64,000 nt of DNA from Lumbricus terrestris (taxonomy: Eukaryota > Annelida > Clitellata > Crassiclitellata > Lumbricidae): assembly GCA_949752735.1 (NCBI GenBank), contig OX457038.1:25332456-25396455 (forward strand), written 5' to 3'. Position 1 is the stretch's first letter. Every line of letters starts with the position of its first letter. The translations under genes and the position numbers were made by a program. A model generated the notes under the pieces. It saw nothing but the letters and a program-made list of their open reading frames with translations. It made no database searches and was not told the DNA's origin. Shown in pieces: positions 57,154 through 64,000 of the stretch.

Positions 57154-58774
57154 TTCTTCTTCTTCTTCTTCTTCTTATTGATCTGATGATGTGCAGGCGC
57201 GGAAGTCATTTGTGCCGAGACGGTTATGAATCCTATGCAATTCTACACGGAGGATCAGGACGAGGAGGAGGAAGAGGAAGAGGAGGAAGACGAGGAAGCA
57301 TCCGGTCACAAGCTCCATCGTTCGGACGAGGTCTCCTTCCTCTTTACCATCAGGTAGACGACCACTTAGACTCTAAGTGTCTTCCTATACTACCCAGAAC
57401 ATGCATGTGCAGACGAAGGGGTGACTTCTATAGAGTGGTAATTGAAGTTAATTGCAATTGGATGATAGTCGTCCTTATCCCATCGATGACCGCAGATGAT
57501 GTTCGATAAGCTTGAGTTTGGACAAAGAACGCTCACCATCGGGACTATAGATCCCAGATCCAATTCCGATTTAAGATGGGCCATGGGGGGAGTGCTGCAG
57601 CACCTGGGCCCGCAGTTTTGAGGGACCCGCATTTATAGATATGCCCGTGGTGGACTGGTGGGTCGTCATTGGAGGGCAAGTACGGCACCCGGGACTCGGG
57701 CCCACACTGGCCTAAATGCGGCCCTCACGAAAAACGGAGCGATTCGAAAAGCAACATTTGCCTTTGCAAAGCTTGTCAACTGCCTATACATCTTGTATGT
57801 GCGCTCTAATCATTTCAGTCAATTTTACTCTAAGGAAACATTCGTGCATGAGGTCAAAAGAAACTGATCAGTAAAATATGCCTCCTTCATATCTGACTAT
57901 GCATATAATTATTCAAATTAATACCTTGGTTTTAACTTAAACAATTTCGTTGCGTGACAAAGGTCTGTCAATTACGAAGAATATTGTATTGAGCCTTTTT
58001 CGTTGCGAAGGTCCAAGACGTTCTTCAGTTATACGTCTTTTTTGTAATCACTCTGAAAGACTGGGTACGGAATAATATGTCACGATCTTGTTTTGTCTTG
58101 TCTTGTCTTCGACCTTCCTCGGTCCGAGGGTTGGTCGTTTCATGCATAAACAAGTTTTTCTCCATCCTTTCCTGTCCTCTGTCTCTGTCAGCATCCGATT
58201 GAATGACATTTCCATCCATTCTGATGCTCATGCTGGTGATGTTGGTGTCACAAGCACTCAGATTTAAACTCGGATCCACAACTTTACTTTTCTTAATGTG
58301 AATGCGTATAGGCCTAAAGGTTATGCGTTTAACTTTAGAATGCAGGCCTGGCAGTTGATGCTATAATAAATCCAAGAGAACATAGAGCCTACAACGACCT
58401 TATATGGGCATTGTGTAGGCTAAGCCTATTAAGCTTATCGACTAATAATTCGTCCTTAAGTATCGTTAAATACGAATGCTGTTGTCCTTTGTTATAATGA
58501 TATGATTTTGATAACTGATGTGTCTCTTAATTGGCCTAGGTTGTTCGTGGCTGACCAGGCGAACGGTTACAATGCGGACGCGAAGCGGTCCTCGATCGTT
58601 TCGTCGAAGGGCCGAGGTAGTCCCACCACCCAGGACCCCGATCACCCGGGACCCATATTCCTCCGCAACGTCGTCACCAGGAGATACAAGTATCGCTGGT
58701 TGGCCGTCGCCATCTTTGCTGTCACCTGTATGACCGTCATCGTCGTACTAAGCGTCGTATACAGCAACAAATAA
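48001..58774 (+). CDS. Repeated-module, C-terminally membrane-anchored protein (partial, 7 exons)
   Basis: Exons: 48001-48177, 48905-49044, 50364-50612, 52405-52557, 54023-54283, 57197-57353, 58540-58774. All six introns are GT-AG and all phases match (2,1,1,1,1,2), giving one open frame of about 455 residues that ends at TAA. The family is unknown to me. The protein holds about four diverged copies of one module: an FxxLxxxANxWL-like helix, then a V..ETV strand, then an (Y/F)xVRxLRLW-like strand. The conserved words are [48 protein letters not shown] and [15 protein letters not shown]; and [35 protein letters not shown] Ser/Pro-rich linker and one C-terminal transmembrane helix follow, with only SNK after it, so most of the protein should face one side of a membrane. 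No signal peptide is seen because the 5' end is missing. Confidence 0.82.
48570..48642 (-). mobile_element. tRNA-derived SINE head or tRNA pseudogene
   Basis: On the minus strand, GATGGCGAGGATAAGACTGC (A-box-like, 48617-48636) precedes GCAGTTCAAATCCC (B-box-like, 48580-48593) at tRNA spacing. The acceptor arms do not pair well, so an intact tRNA is unlikely. It may be related to the head at 5387-5455, which has a similar GGATAAGAC A box. Confidence 0.45.
48822..48872. repeat. (TG)n microsatellite near a 3' splice site
   Basis: About 25 perfect GT units ending 32 bp before the acceptor of exon b. Confidence 0.95.
48905..49044 (+). CDS. Exon b: end of module 1, start of module 2
   Basis: The acceptor is GTGTTCTCACAG and the donor AAATAAAA/GTAAAT. 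The joined frame reads [13 protein letters not shown], then [20 protein letters not shown] and NKKF. Phase 2 in, phase 1 out. Confidence 0.75.
49244..49292. repeat. C-rich homopolymer tract
   Basis: Runs of 10 and 15 Cs separated by CACCCCCCACTCCCCA-like DNA. Confidence 0.9.
49793..50262. repeat. 25-bp minisatellite, 18.8 copies, very homogeneous
   Basis: The unit is AATGAATATGGCACCTGAAG plus AACAC. Only three copies differ, by one base (AATGAAAATGG): one near the left edge and the last two. Because 25 leaves a remainder of one when divided by three, all three minus-strand frames read the same 25-residue cycle and stay open. These peptides are not credible as a product, especially inside an intron. 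Confidence 0.97.
50364..50612 (+). CDS. Exon c: module 2 core with polyglycine
   Basis: The acceptor is CGTTTTATTGCAG and the donor CAGATAG/GTAGAC; phase 1 both ends. It encodes [16 protein letters not shown], then a glycine run of about 20 residues coded by GGA/GGG repeats (50415-50473), then [20 protein letters not shown]. The run interrupts a module that lacks it elsewhere. Confidence 0.85.
50680..51331. repeat. 12-bp minisatellite with 110-bp and ~444-bp periods
   Basis: Unit CACCACAACTAT. The marker variant GTCACC recurs at 50951, 51061 and 51171, a 110-bp block of seven 12-bp and two 13-bp units (CACCAAGAACTAT, CATTAAGAACTAT). A longer marker, GTCATCACCACTTCGATAAT, recurs at 50861 and 51305. 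Confidence 0.96.
51925..52095 (+). pseudogene. Probable LINE reverse transcriptase remnant
   Basis: ALHWLPV and, after a frameshift, [14 protein letters not shown] recall the LHWLPV...YLSELL region near the C terminus of CR1/jockey-type polymerases. The fragment is short and broken. Confidence 0.35.
52230..52335. repeat. (TCTCTG)n tract
   Basis: TCTCACTGTCTC and TCTCTCTCTGTG units upstream of exon d. Confidence 0.8.
52405..52557 (+). CDS. Exon d: module 3, first half
   Basis: The acceptor is CGTTTTGTTTGTAG and the donor GCTGCTG/GTGAGC; phase 1 both ends. It encodes [18 protein letters not shown], then [19 protein letters not shown], then [12 protein letters not shown]. The MIPQP start parallels FIPDR in module 2. 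Confidence 0.88.
52857..52920. repeat. (CAGACACA)n microsatellite
   Basis: About eight imperfect octamers. Confidence 0.9.
53557..53815. mobile_element. MITE with ~35-bp inverted repeats
   Basis: The 259-bp element has ends GAAGGGCTTATTTCC...AACCTGTTAAGTCCACT on the left and the same, complemented, on the right with few changes. It is flanked by AATT on both sides (53553-53556, 53816-53819), a possible 4-bp target duplication. The superfamily is not recognised. A 69-codon minus-strand frame overlaps it and could be a transposase scrap or chance. Confidence 0.7.
54023..54283 (+). CDS. Exon e: end of module 3, start of module 4
   Basis: The acceptor is ATTCAATGCCAG and the donor GACGACAG/GTAAAT; phase 1 both ends. 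It encodes [20 protein letters not shown], then [13 protein letters not shown], a less conserved Ser/Thr-rich loop, then [14 protein letters not shown]. At 261 bp it is the largest internal exon. Confidence 0.88.
54595..55254. repeat. 12-bp minisatellite, ~55 copies
   Basis: Unit CTGAATCAGAGT with CATAGT, CGGAGTGT and GATTCAGAGT variants. The minus strand reads as a long Ser-Asp repeat of more than 200 codons. It lies inside an intron on the opposite strand and has no flanking coding sequence, so I treat it as a satellite. Confidence 0.95.
55643..55708. repeat. (TA)n microsatellite
   Basis: TA run with two TTA breaks. Confidence 0.95.
56059..56660. repeat. (GA)n/(GACA)n purine-rich tract
   Basis: GAGAGACAGAGA units, broken by about 60 bp of ordinary sequence at 56320-56385. 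Confidence 0.85.
56715..57175. repeat. (TTC/TCC)n-(CAT)n tract before exon f
   Basis: About 460 bp, almost all pyrimidine in the first part with CAT islands. A block TCTTCTTATTCTTCTTCC recurs near 56810 and 57000. It ends about 20 bp before the acceptor of exon f. Confidence 0.93.
57197..57353 (+). CDS. Exon f: module 4 core with acidic run
   Basis: The acceptor is GATGATGTGCAG and the donor ACCATCAG/GTAGAC; phase 1 in, phase 2 out. It encodes [20 protein letters not shown], an acidic run of about 15 Glu/Asp coded by GAG/GAA/GAC triplets, then [12 protein letters not shown]. The phase-2 exit matches that of exon a at the corresponding place. Confidence 0.88.
57354..58539 (+). other. Intron f-g
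   Basis: Contains GC-rich sequence at 57590-57730 that may be an old repeat; otherwise unrecognised. Confidence 0.65.
58540..58774 (+). CDS. Exon g: linker, transmembrane helix and stop
   Basis: The acceptor is TTAATTGGCCTAG; it enters in phase 2. It encodes [15 protein letters not shown], a Ser/Pro/Gly-rich linker, the basic stretch RRYKYR, and a hydrophobic span [20 protein letters not shown], ending VYSNK and TAA. Positive charges just before the helix and a three-to-five residue tail suit a tail-anchored or single-pass protein with the modules on the N-terminal side. Confidence 0.9.
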
Positions 58775-58794
58775 CCACAATTGATGCTGGCTTT

Positions 58795-58800
58795 AATAAA
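58795..58800 (+). terminator. Polyadenylation signal
   Basis: AATAAA lies 20 bp after the TAA of exon g. The short 3' UTR this implies is unusual but possible; no second AATAAA is obvious nearby. Confidence 0.65.
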
Positions 58801-59874
58801 ATTATTATTATCTGGTCTTCGTATACTTAAACCAAAACAAGAAGCTAAGGTGACGTCATATCCTCTTGCATTCCCTATACTCACATCAACTCAGCGAATC
58901 AGGTGTTGTTGGCCTGCGCTTAAAGAGGTCTATAGCCTACTTTCTCTGCCTCGGATGACAGGACCTCATCGCATCGCAAATTTAGACGGATATAATTATG
59001 TACTGCGCTCTTCGGATTGAATGAACTACGTTCGGTGGCCGTATACATACTTACTTCAACGACAGCAGAAGCGATTGCATTCCTATTCATCTGCTTGGAG
59101 TCTGGGATTTGGCGCCGATCGTCTCAAATCCTTGTATAGCGGGTCACAGACCATTTTCTTATCAGAATGAGCTAAACACGATTTCCAGCTTGAAGTAGCC
59201 TATCTGTTGCGATTTCCGACACTTCTGCGTTGAATTTTATACGATGCATCATGCATCATGACCCAATATTTTATTCAGAAGTTTGTTGTAACTTGTATAT
59301 ATTATTATATAGGCCTATATGCCTACTTCTGCGTAATGATTTAGACCTATACTGTGGCGTTACTTATGACTAAAATTCTGCTGCGATCGTTATATTGTCA
59401 CGCGCGTTCGTCTATTTTAACAATGTCTATCTTTTTGCTGTTTAATGAACCTAAACGCAGGCCTGCAAGGAGTGACTTTTTAACGCAATCTGAAAAGTCA
59501 TCTATACAGCGTCACGATCAGTGGATCCACAGCGAATGTGGACTGTGGATACTATTAAACAGGTTTTCTCTTGGTCAAGAAACGTTGCTGTATGTGCAGG
59601 GATATATAATAGGTTTATGTGCGCCTTTATTAAGACTAGGCACGACTATTTATTCTGAATCTTACATGTTTTCTATCTATCCACTATGCACTCATGGTTG
59701 AATTACTATTTATCATGTTAACTCGGCTGTCGCTTGTGATCTCGTTTATCTAAGTACGGTATCTATACCGACGGTGACTATTATAATGCACCTGCAATGT
59801 GCATGACCTATATACGGATAACTATAACAACTATAGCGTTTATATTATGTGCATAATACTGGCGACGGAATACA
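58801..59874. other. No recognised feature
   Basis: Downstream flank of the gene, AT-rich, with a 115-codon open frame (59354-59701) lacking any known motif. Confidence 0.4.
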
Positions 59875-59882
59875 TAACCTTA

Positions 59883-60238
59883 AAAGGGCGGATACAGACA
59901 TTTTCGAAAGGGGGCAAATATTTTCGGTCTTGGGACAGAGGAAAAAATTTCGTGTAGGTCGCCGAAAAATCTGATGAATTTTTTTAGTCATTTGTCGAAT
60001 TCCCAAGAAAAGGATATATTTCGTCCGCCAAAATAGTTGATGACTTTTTTAGTCGTACAGTGTTCTTAAGCCACTGTGCGGACCTCGTGGTGGGGCGCGT
60101 GGGGAGCGACCTACGGGACTACTCATGTGGCGATGAGTGGGCACGTCAACGCTCCCAGCCAGAATAGATGGCCAAAAAGAAAGATATTTCTAAATGGGGG
60201 GCTATGGTCGGATTGGCCCCTCCCTGGATCCGCCTCTG
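59883..60238. mobile_element. hAT-type MITE with exact TSD
   Basis: The 356-bp element is flanked by TAACCTTA on both sides (59875-59882, 60239-60246). The left end is AAAGGGCGGATACAG; the right end reverse-complemented is CAGAGGCGGATCCAGGG, the GGCGGATCCAG type frequent in hAT families. CGTCCGCCAAAATAGTTGAT near 60024 is shared with the MITE at 3992-4388. Confidence 0.8.
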
Positions 60239-60246
60239 TAACCTTA

Positions 60247-60569
60247 CATTACAACATTGCGTCACTTTGAGCCGTTGTAATCTTTCCATTTAGACTAAAA
60301 ACATTCGTGAAAGATGGTCTAGAGGTTTTCGTTCGCTAAGCTGAATGCTGCAGCTTTTGCTTCATGGAGATGCTGCTTGAAATGCATTCGCCACAAACAA
60401 CCAACATGAAATAATATATTTTAACTAGAAGATGAGATTAAAACGAGCAAGGCGAAGAATTAAAACAAAAATATTAGACTCGAGAAATCGAGGAGAAGCA
60501 GGAGCAGCAACGACGTGGTGGTGGTATTTGCAGTTTAACGTCACTGTGTGGTAACAAAGACCATTAGCG
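60247..60569. other. No recognised feature
   Basis: Unique-looking sequence. Confidence 0.35.
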
Positions 60570-60640
60570 ACGCCCTCCTCCTTTATCCAGGCTTGTGACT
60601 GGCACTTGCAGAGTGCAACCAGTGGCGGAGTTAGCAACGA
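60570..60640 (+). repeat. Dispersed repeat fragment, copy B
   Basis: Partner of 40640-40725: CCCTCCTCCTTTATCCAG, GACTGGCACT and GTGGCGGAGTTA. Confidence 0.5.
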
Positions 60641-61387
60641 CGTATAAACCAGAATAAGATAAAAGGGAAAAGAAAGACAAACAAAAGAAATACGCGTATA
60701 CGTTGCTGGGAAACAATTGGAAAAAGAGGAAACAAAGAAACTCTGATTATGTGCAAATCATTTTGTAAATCGCTTGCATTTGGAATAATTGTAATGGAAT
60801 CAGTTCTTGTCGTATTATTGGTACCAAATGTATCATCAAACAGAACTTAATCGCCTCCGAATGAGTCAATGCAGACAGACAAAGTTAAAAGATGCGTGCA
60901 CAGGTTTTAATTAATTAGCTAAGACAGCTAAGCTTACCTATTGATGTAGGTCTACATGTGACGGTCGCGCACACAGTTGGACGGAAAGTCAACAGTCGGA
61001 TGGACGAACGGACGGACAGTCGGAAGGAAGGACAGTCGGGCGGACGAGCGGACAGTTATGCAACCGGACAGACGGACGAAAGGACAAGGGGAGTCCTGCA
61101 GTCCACTTGCATGGAATATTGTGCCAGAAACGTTGGATAATTCGATTTTTCGTCGTACGACTGTTTTCGTCAAATGCGTATTTATAGTCGAAGTCTGCAG
61201 CTCGAGAAGAAGAATTAAGAAGTCTGGATCGTCGACAGCAGCCAACGAAGATGAAACGAAGAAGGAAACTGATCTGACAACAGCCCTTCTTCATTATTCA
61301 TAACAGCCATTGACCTCATCCAAGTTCAAACGACCGAACGAGGCATCAAATACCAACAGCTGACAATTACCAAAGCAATTAATTACT
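60641..61387. other. No gene; GGAC-rich part
   Basis: 60975-61090 is rich in GGACGGACAGTCGG-like words. The rest is unrecognised. Confidence 0.4.
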
Positions 61388-61440
61388 GCTGCTGCTGCTG
61401 GTGGTGGTGGTGGTGGGTGGTGGTGGGTTGTGGTGGGGGT
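61388..61440. repeat. (TGC)n-(GGT)n microsatellite
   Basis: CTGCTGCTGCTGG then GGTGGTGGTGGG. Confidence 0.9.
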
Positions 61441-62523
61441 ATTAATGATGCTGATGCTGATGCTCTGTATTCTGCCAGCGTGGCTGCAGGTTGTCCGTCT
61501 TGTGTGACCCAACCTCTAATTAAAGAATTAGCGGATGTGTGAACTTTTCAAAAGTGGCAATTTATTGTCTGATGTCTAATTAAGTTCAATCGTGTCGAGT
61601 GACATTAAGTTCGGATTTCTTATTACAATTTTTACTGCTTTGACGTCGCACCAATTTCTGAGCGTTTCCAAAAGCAGAAAGAATAGCCTAAAGAATCTTG
61701 ACTCTGAACTTTCTGAAGCCTCATAGACCATACCTCCAATGATATGGTGCGAAATTAAAACAGGGCCCAGAATATAGATTTACGAAAAATATATGAATTT
61801 CGTCGTTGAAATTCCTAACAGCTGATGTGTTATCCCCAGACAGGTCGCAGGGTAGTAGGCCTAGATCAAAAGCAACGGTCTATTCTAGAATAGAATCATT
61901 ATAGTCAACGAGTAACGGTACAGCAGCTTTCTCCTAGCAAACATCGTGTGAAATGGCCAGCGTGCAGACCCAGCAACACACCTGGGTCACACAATCACCA
62001 ACAGGCAACAGACGGTGATGAACTGTGCTGAAAATAACACTGCCTATAATAGGCCTACTATTGGACATGTTTAATTAAGTGTTTTCTGTGAGTTGTTTTG
62101 CATCTTTCTGAACTGCATGGTCAACTATGTTATAGGCCTAATCGAAGCCTACGAAGTACCAGAATACTCATTCACTGTACATCAGATAAAATTTATTATG
62201 TAGGTGATCTTATCTCATCTTTTACTGTGTTGTACATTCGCAGCGTTTTCTCCTGACATATACGATTAGAGGCGATCGATGATAAGCGATAAGAAATCTA
62301 TTTTGCTATATTATCTCCTTGGTGAACTATACGTCGTTTTCTATGTATAATTACGGTAGATCTATATAAAACTCTTGGACTCGTTCACTTTCACTCTCAC
62401 TTCATCCTTCGCTTCTCATAGACAGATCTATAAGTATAAACTGTAATTTATTATAATTATTAGCCTATAGCCGTGTGATTAATATAGGCCCACAGTTCGT
62501 TCCATATTGTGAGAGGTCAGTTG
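61441..62523. other. No recognised feature
   Basis: Unique-looking sequence with several TAGGCCTA palindromes (61856, 62050, 62133). Confidence 0.35.
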
Positions 62524-62580
62524 AATAAGCTGGTGCCCCGCGCTTGGCTTTCGAGTGGCGCTTTAGAAATTTCGAGTTGG
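62524..62580 (+). mobile_element. CR1/L2-like LINE 3' end fragment
   Basis: AATAAGCTGGTGCCCCGCGC then TTGGCTTTCGAGTGGCGC and TTTAGAAATTTCGAG match 6812-6866 at roughly nine positions in ten. Only the 3' UTR end is present and the GATTAC tail is missing. Confidence 0.65.
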
Positions 62581-62696
62581 AGCGCATGTAGCAGAGTGAG
62601 GCATGAAGTGGAATGATAAACGATCTTCCATTAGATGTTAAAACAAGTGAATATATATCTATAAGTAGGCCTATATATATATATATATATCGATAG

Positions 62697-63728
62697 AGTC
62701 AACTGGAGAAAGCTACTACATGTAGGCTACTGAGGAGAACGGGAATAGATTGGAGAGACAGAAGATTGATAGGAAATTTGTACATGGGGCAGAAAGTAAA
62801 AATAAGAATCGACGGGGAGTACTCAGAACCAGGAAAAGTGGGCAGAGGAGTAAGACAGGGCTGCCCTCTATCACCTCTCTTATTCAACATATATATAGAA
62901 GAACTGGTTAGAGAAGCACTAGATGATCTGGAAGAAGGCATAAAGGTGGGAGGAAGATGGATCAAGGCGCTGAGGTTTGCGGACGATCAGGCAATGCTGG
63001 CGAGAAGCCAGAAGGGGCTGCAGGAAGTGATGGATAGATTGAACAAAACCTCAAATGAATATGGCATGAGGATTAACATAAAGAAGACAAAAGTAATGAA
63101 GATCAGCAAGGGAGAAGATACTACAGTCAACATCAAAATAGAAGGCAAGGAGATAGAACAGGTGAAGGAATTTTGCTACCTGGGAAGCTTGATGACAACA
63201 GACGCTAAATGTCATAAGGAAATCAGAAGAAGGATTGCAATGGGAAAGGAGGCGTTTACGAAAAGAGGAGAACTACTACGAGGAAAGCTAAACAGAAACC
63301 TCAAGAAAAGAATGATAAAAACACTGGTGTGGAGTGTGGCGCTGTATGGCTCCGAAACCTGGACCATGAGAAAAGAAGACATAAAGAAAATCGAAGCGTT
63401 TGAAATGTGGACATGGAGAAGAATGGAGAAGATCAGCTGGACGGAACACAAAACAAATGAGGAAGTTCTGGAAAGGATTGGAGAGGAAAGAACAATGCTA
63501 AAAACAATCAGAGAAAGACAAAAGAAATGGATAGGGCATACGCTAAGAGGAGACAACCTGGTAAAATTGGTGATAGAAGGAAAAATGGAGGGGGAAAGAA
63601 CAAGAGGAAGACCACGACAGATGATGTTGGACACGATGATGACGATCGCTCGAGGATTTGCTACCAAAGACTAAAAGAGAAGGCCCAGCGGAGGGCAGAG
63701 TGGCGACATTGGACAACCGAACCTGCCT
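62697..63728 (+). pseudogene. Reverse transcriptase fragment with two frameshifts
   Basis: The main frame (62733-63674) contains GVRQGCPLSPLLFNIYIEEL, the catalytic FADDQ palm motif (about 62978), NIKKTKVM, FCYLGSL, a LVWSVALYGSETWTM block and FEMWTWRRMEKI, typical of the endonuclease-type non-LTR polymerases widespread in animals. The start VNWRKLL (62698-62718) is in another frame; a small insertion around 62719-62728 separates it from RRTGIDWRDR. At the 3' end the usual ending YQRLKEKAQRRAEW is found one frame over (63657 onward), so an indel near 63640-63656 creates the early stop at 63672. The product is therefore dead. Confidence 0.85.
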
Positions 63729-63745
63729 AGCGGCAGAGAACAAGA
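62697..63745 (+). mobile_element. 5'-truncated LINE ending in (TA)n
   Basis: The element starts within the reverse transcriptase and ends AGAACAAGAAGAATATAT into a TA repeat, likely its tail. A fragment of the same family lies at 25889-26012. Confidence 0.85.
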
Positions 63746-63746
63746 A

Positions 63747-63793
<47 letters not shown>

Positions 63794-63825
63794 GAGAGAA
63801 AGAGAGAAAGAGAGAGAGAGAGCAC
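63746..63825. repeat. (TA)n-(GA)n microsatellite
   Basis: TA repeat after the LINE, then GAGAGAAAGAGA. Confidence 0.95.
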
Positions 63826-64000
63826 TGAAGGAACAGGGACGGATGGCCTGCATGTCTGCGGGTTCCGCATTGCCTAACGGTGCATAGCAGCATAGGATGG
63901 GACTCCAATAATTGAACAAAAGAGAAGCGAGATCGATGAGGTTGAAGACGAGCAGGTTGAGGAAAAGTAAGTAAGCATTATTTTCTATATTAACCAATTG
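63826..64000. other. No recognised feature
   Basis: End of window; nothing identified. Confidence 0.35.

Larger units (their letters stand above)
54284..57196 (+). other. Intron e-f
   Basis: The longest intron, 2.9 kb. It is mostly simple repeats: 12-bp minisatellite (54595-55254), TA (55643-55708), GA-rich (56059-56660) and TTC/CAT (56715-57175). Confidence 0.75.

Noticed and set aside
56358..57209. 283-codon K/M/R-rich minus-strand frame
   Set aside because: Entirely simple-sequence DNA upstream of exon f.
59354..59701. 115-codon plus-strand frame downstream of the gene
   Set aside because: No homology signs, no splice context, and composition like the surrounding non-coding DNA.

Overview
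The window looks like animal nuclear DNA, most likely from a marine invertebrate. It holds one gene split by phase-consistent GT-AG introns, tRNA-derived SINEs, CR1/L2-like and other non-LTR retrotransposons, a Gypsy-type LTR element with a SCAN-like Gag, mariner and hAT-type DNA elements, a short TTAGGG tract and a very high load of micro- and minisatellites. The palindrome TAGGCCTA is strongly over-represented. Nothing looks bacterial or phage-like. I cannot name the species; a deuterostome such as an echinoderm or hemichordate is only a guess.

Layout. 1-29 kb: gene-poor, repeat-rich DNA. It contains a hAT-type MITE (3992-4388), a minus-strand SINE (5214-5455), a CR1/L2-like LINE 3' end (5700-6892), a minus-strand SINE (11388-11597), a decayed mariner with both terminal repeats (12456-13479), 21-bp and 12-bp minisatellites (15223-15440, 16841-18145), a plus-strand SINE (19595-19826), a 450-bp MITE (21591-22040), and a second decayed mariner (24580-25875) that was split by a foldback element whose arms are minisatellites (24699-25206). 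A LINE scrap (25889-26012) and a hAT-type MITE (26448-26690) follow. 29.4-31.2 kb: a large 21-bp minisatellite with a 588-bp higher-order period, then a 12-bp minisatellite. 31.5-37.4 kb: a young LTR retrotransposon with near-identical LTRs, an Arg-tRNA-type primer site and one 763-residue Gag-protease-like ORF, but no reverse transcriptase or integrase. 37.4-47.9 kb: microsatellites, a hAT-type MITE (42002-42551) and a TTAGGG-like tract (43670-43705).

48.0-58.8 kb: the only convincing host gene, plus strand, seven consecutive exons ending in a stop codon and AATAAA. The protein is about 455 residues as seen. It carries about four diverged copies of one module, with intron positions repeated between copies, and ends in a single C-terminal transmembrane helix. 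I do not recognise the family. Its 5' end lies outside what I can identify. Introns hold a SINE head, a MITE and three minisatellites. 58.8-64 kb: a hAT-type MITE with an exact 8-bp target duplication (59883-60238), short dispersed repeats and a 5'-truncated, frameshifted LINE (62697-63730).

Most long open frames in the window are artefacts of tandem repeats with no stop codon in the unit; they are not listed as genes. All alignments and counts here were made by eye.
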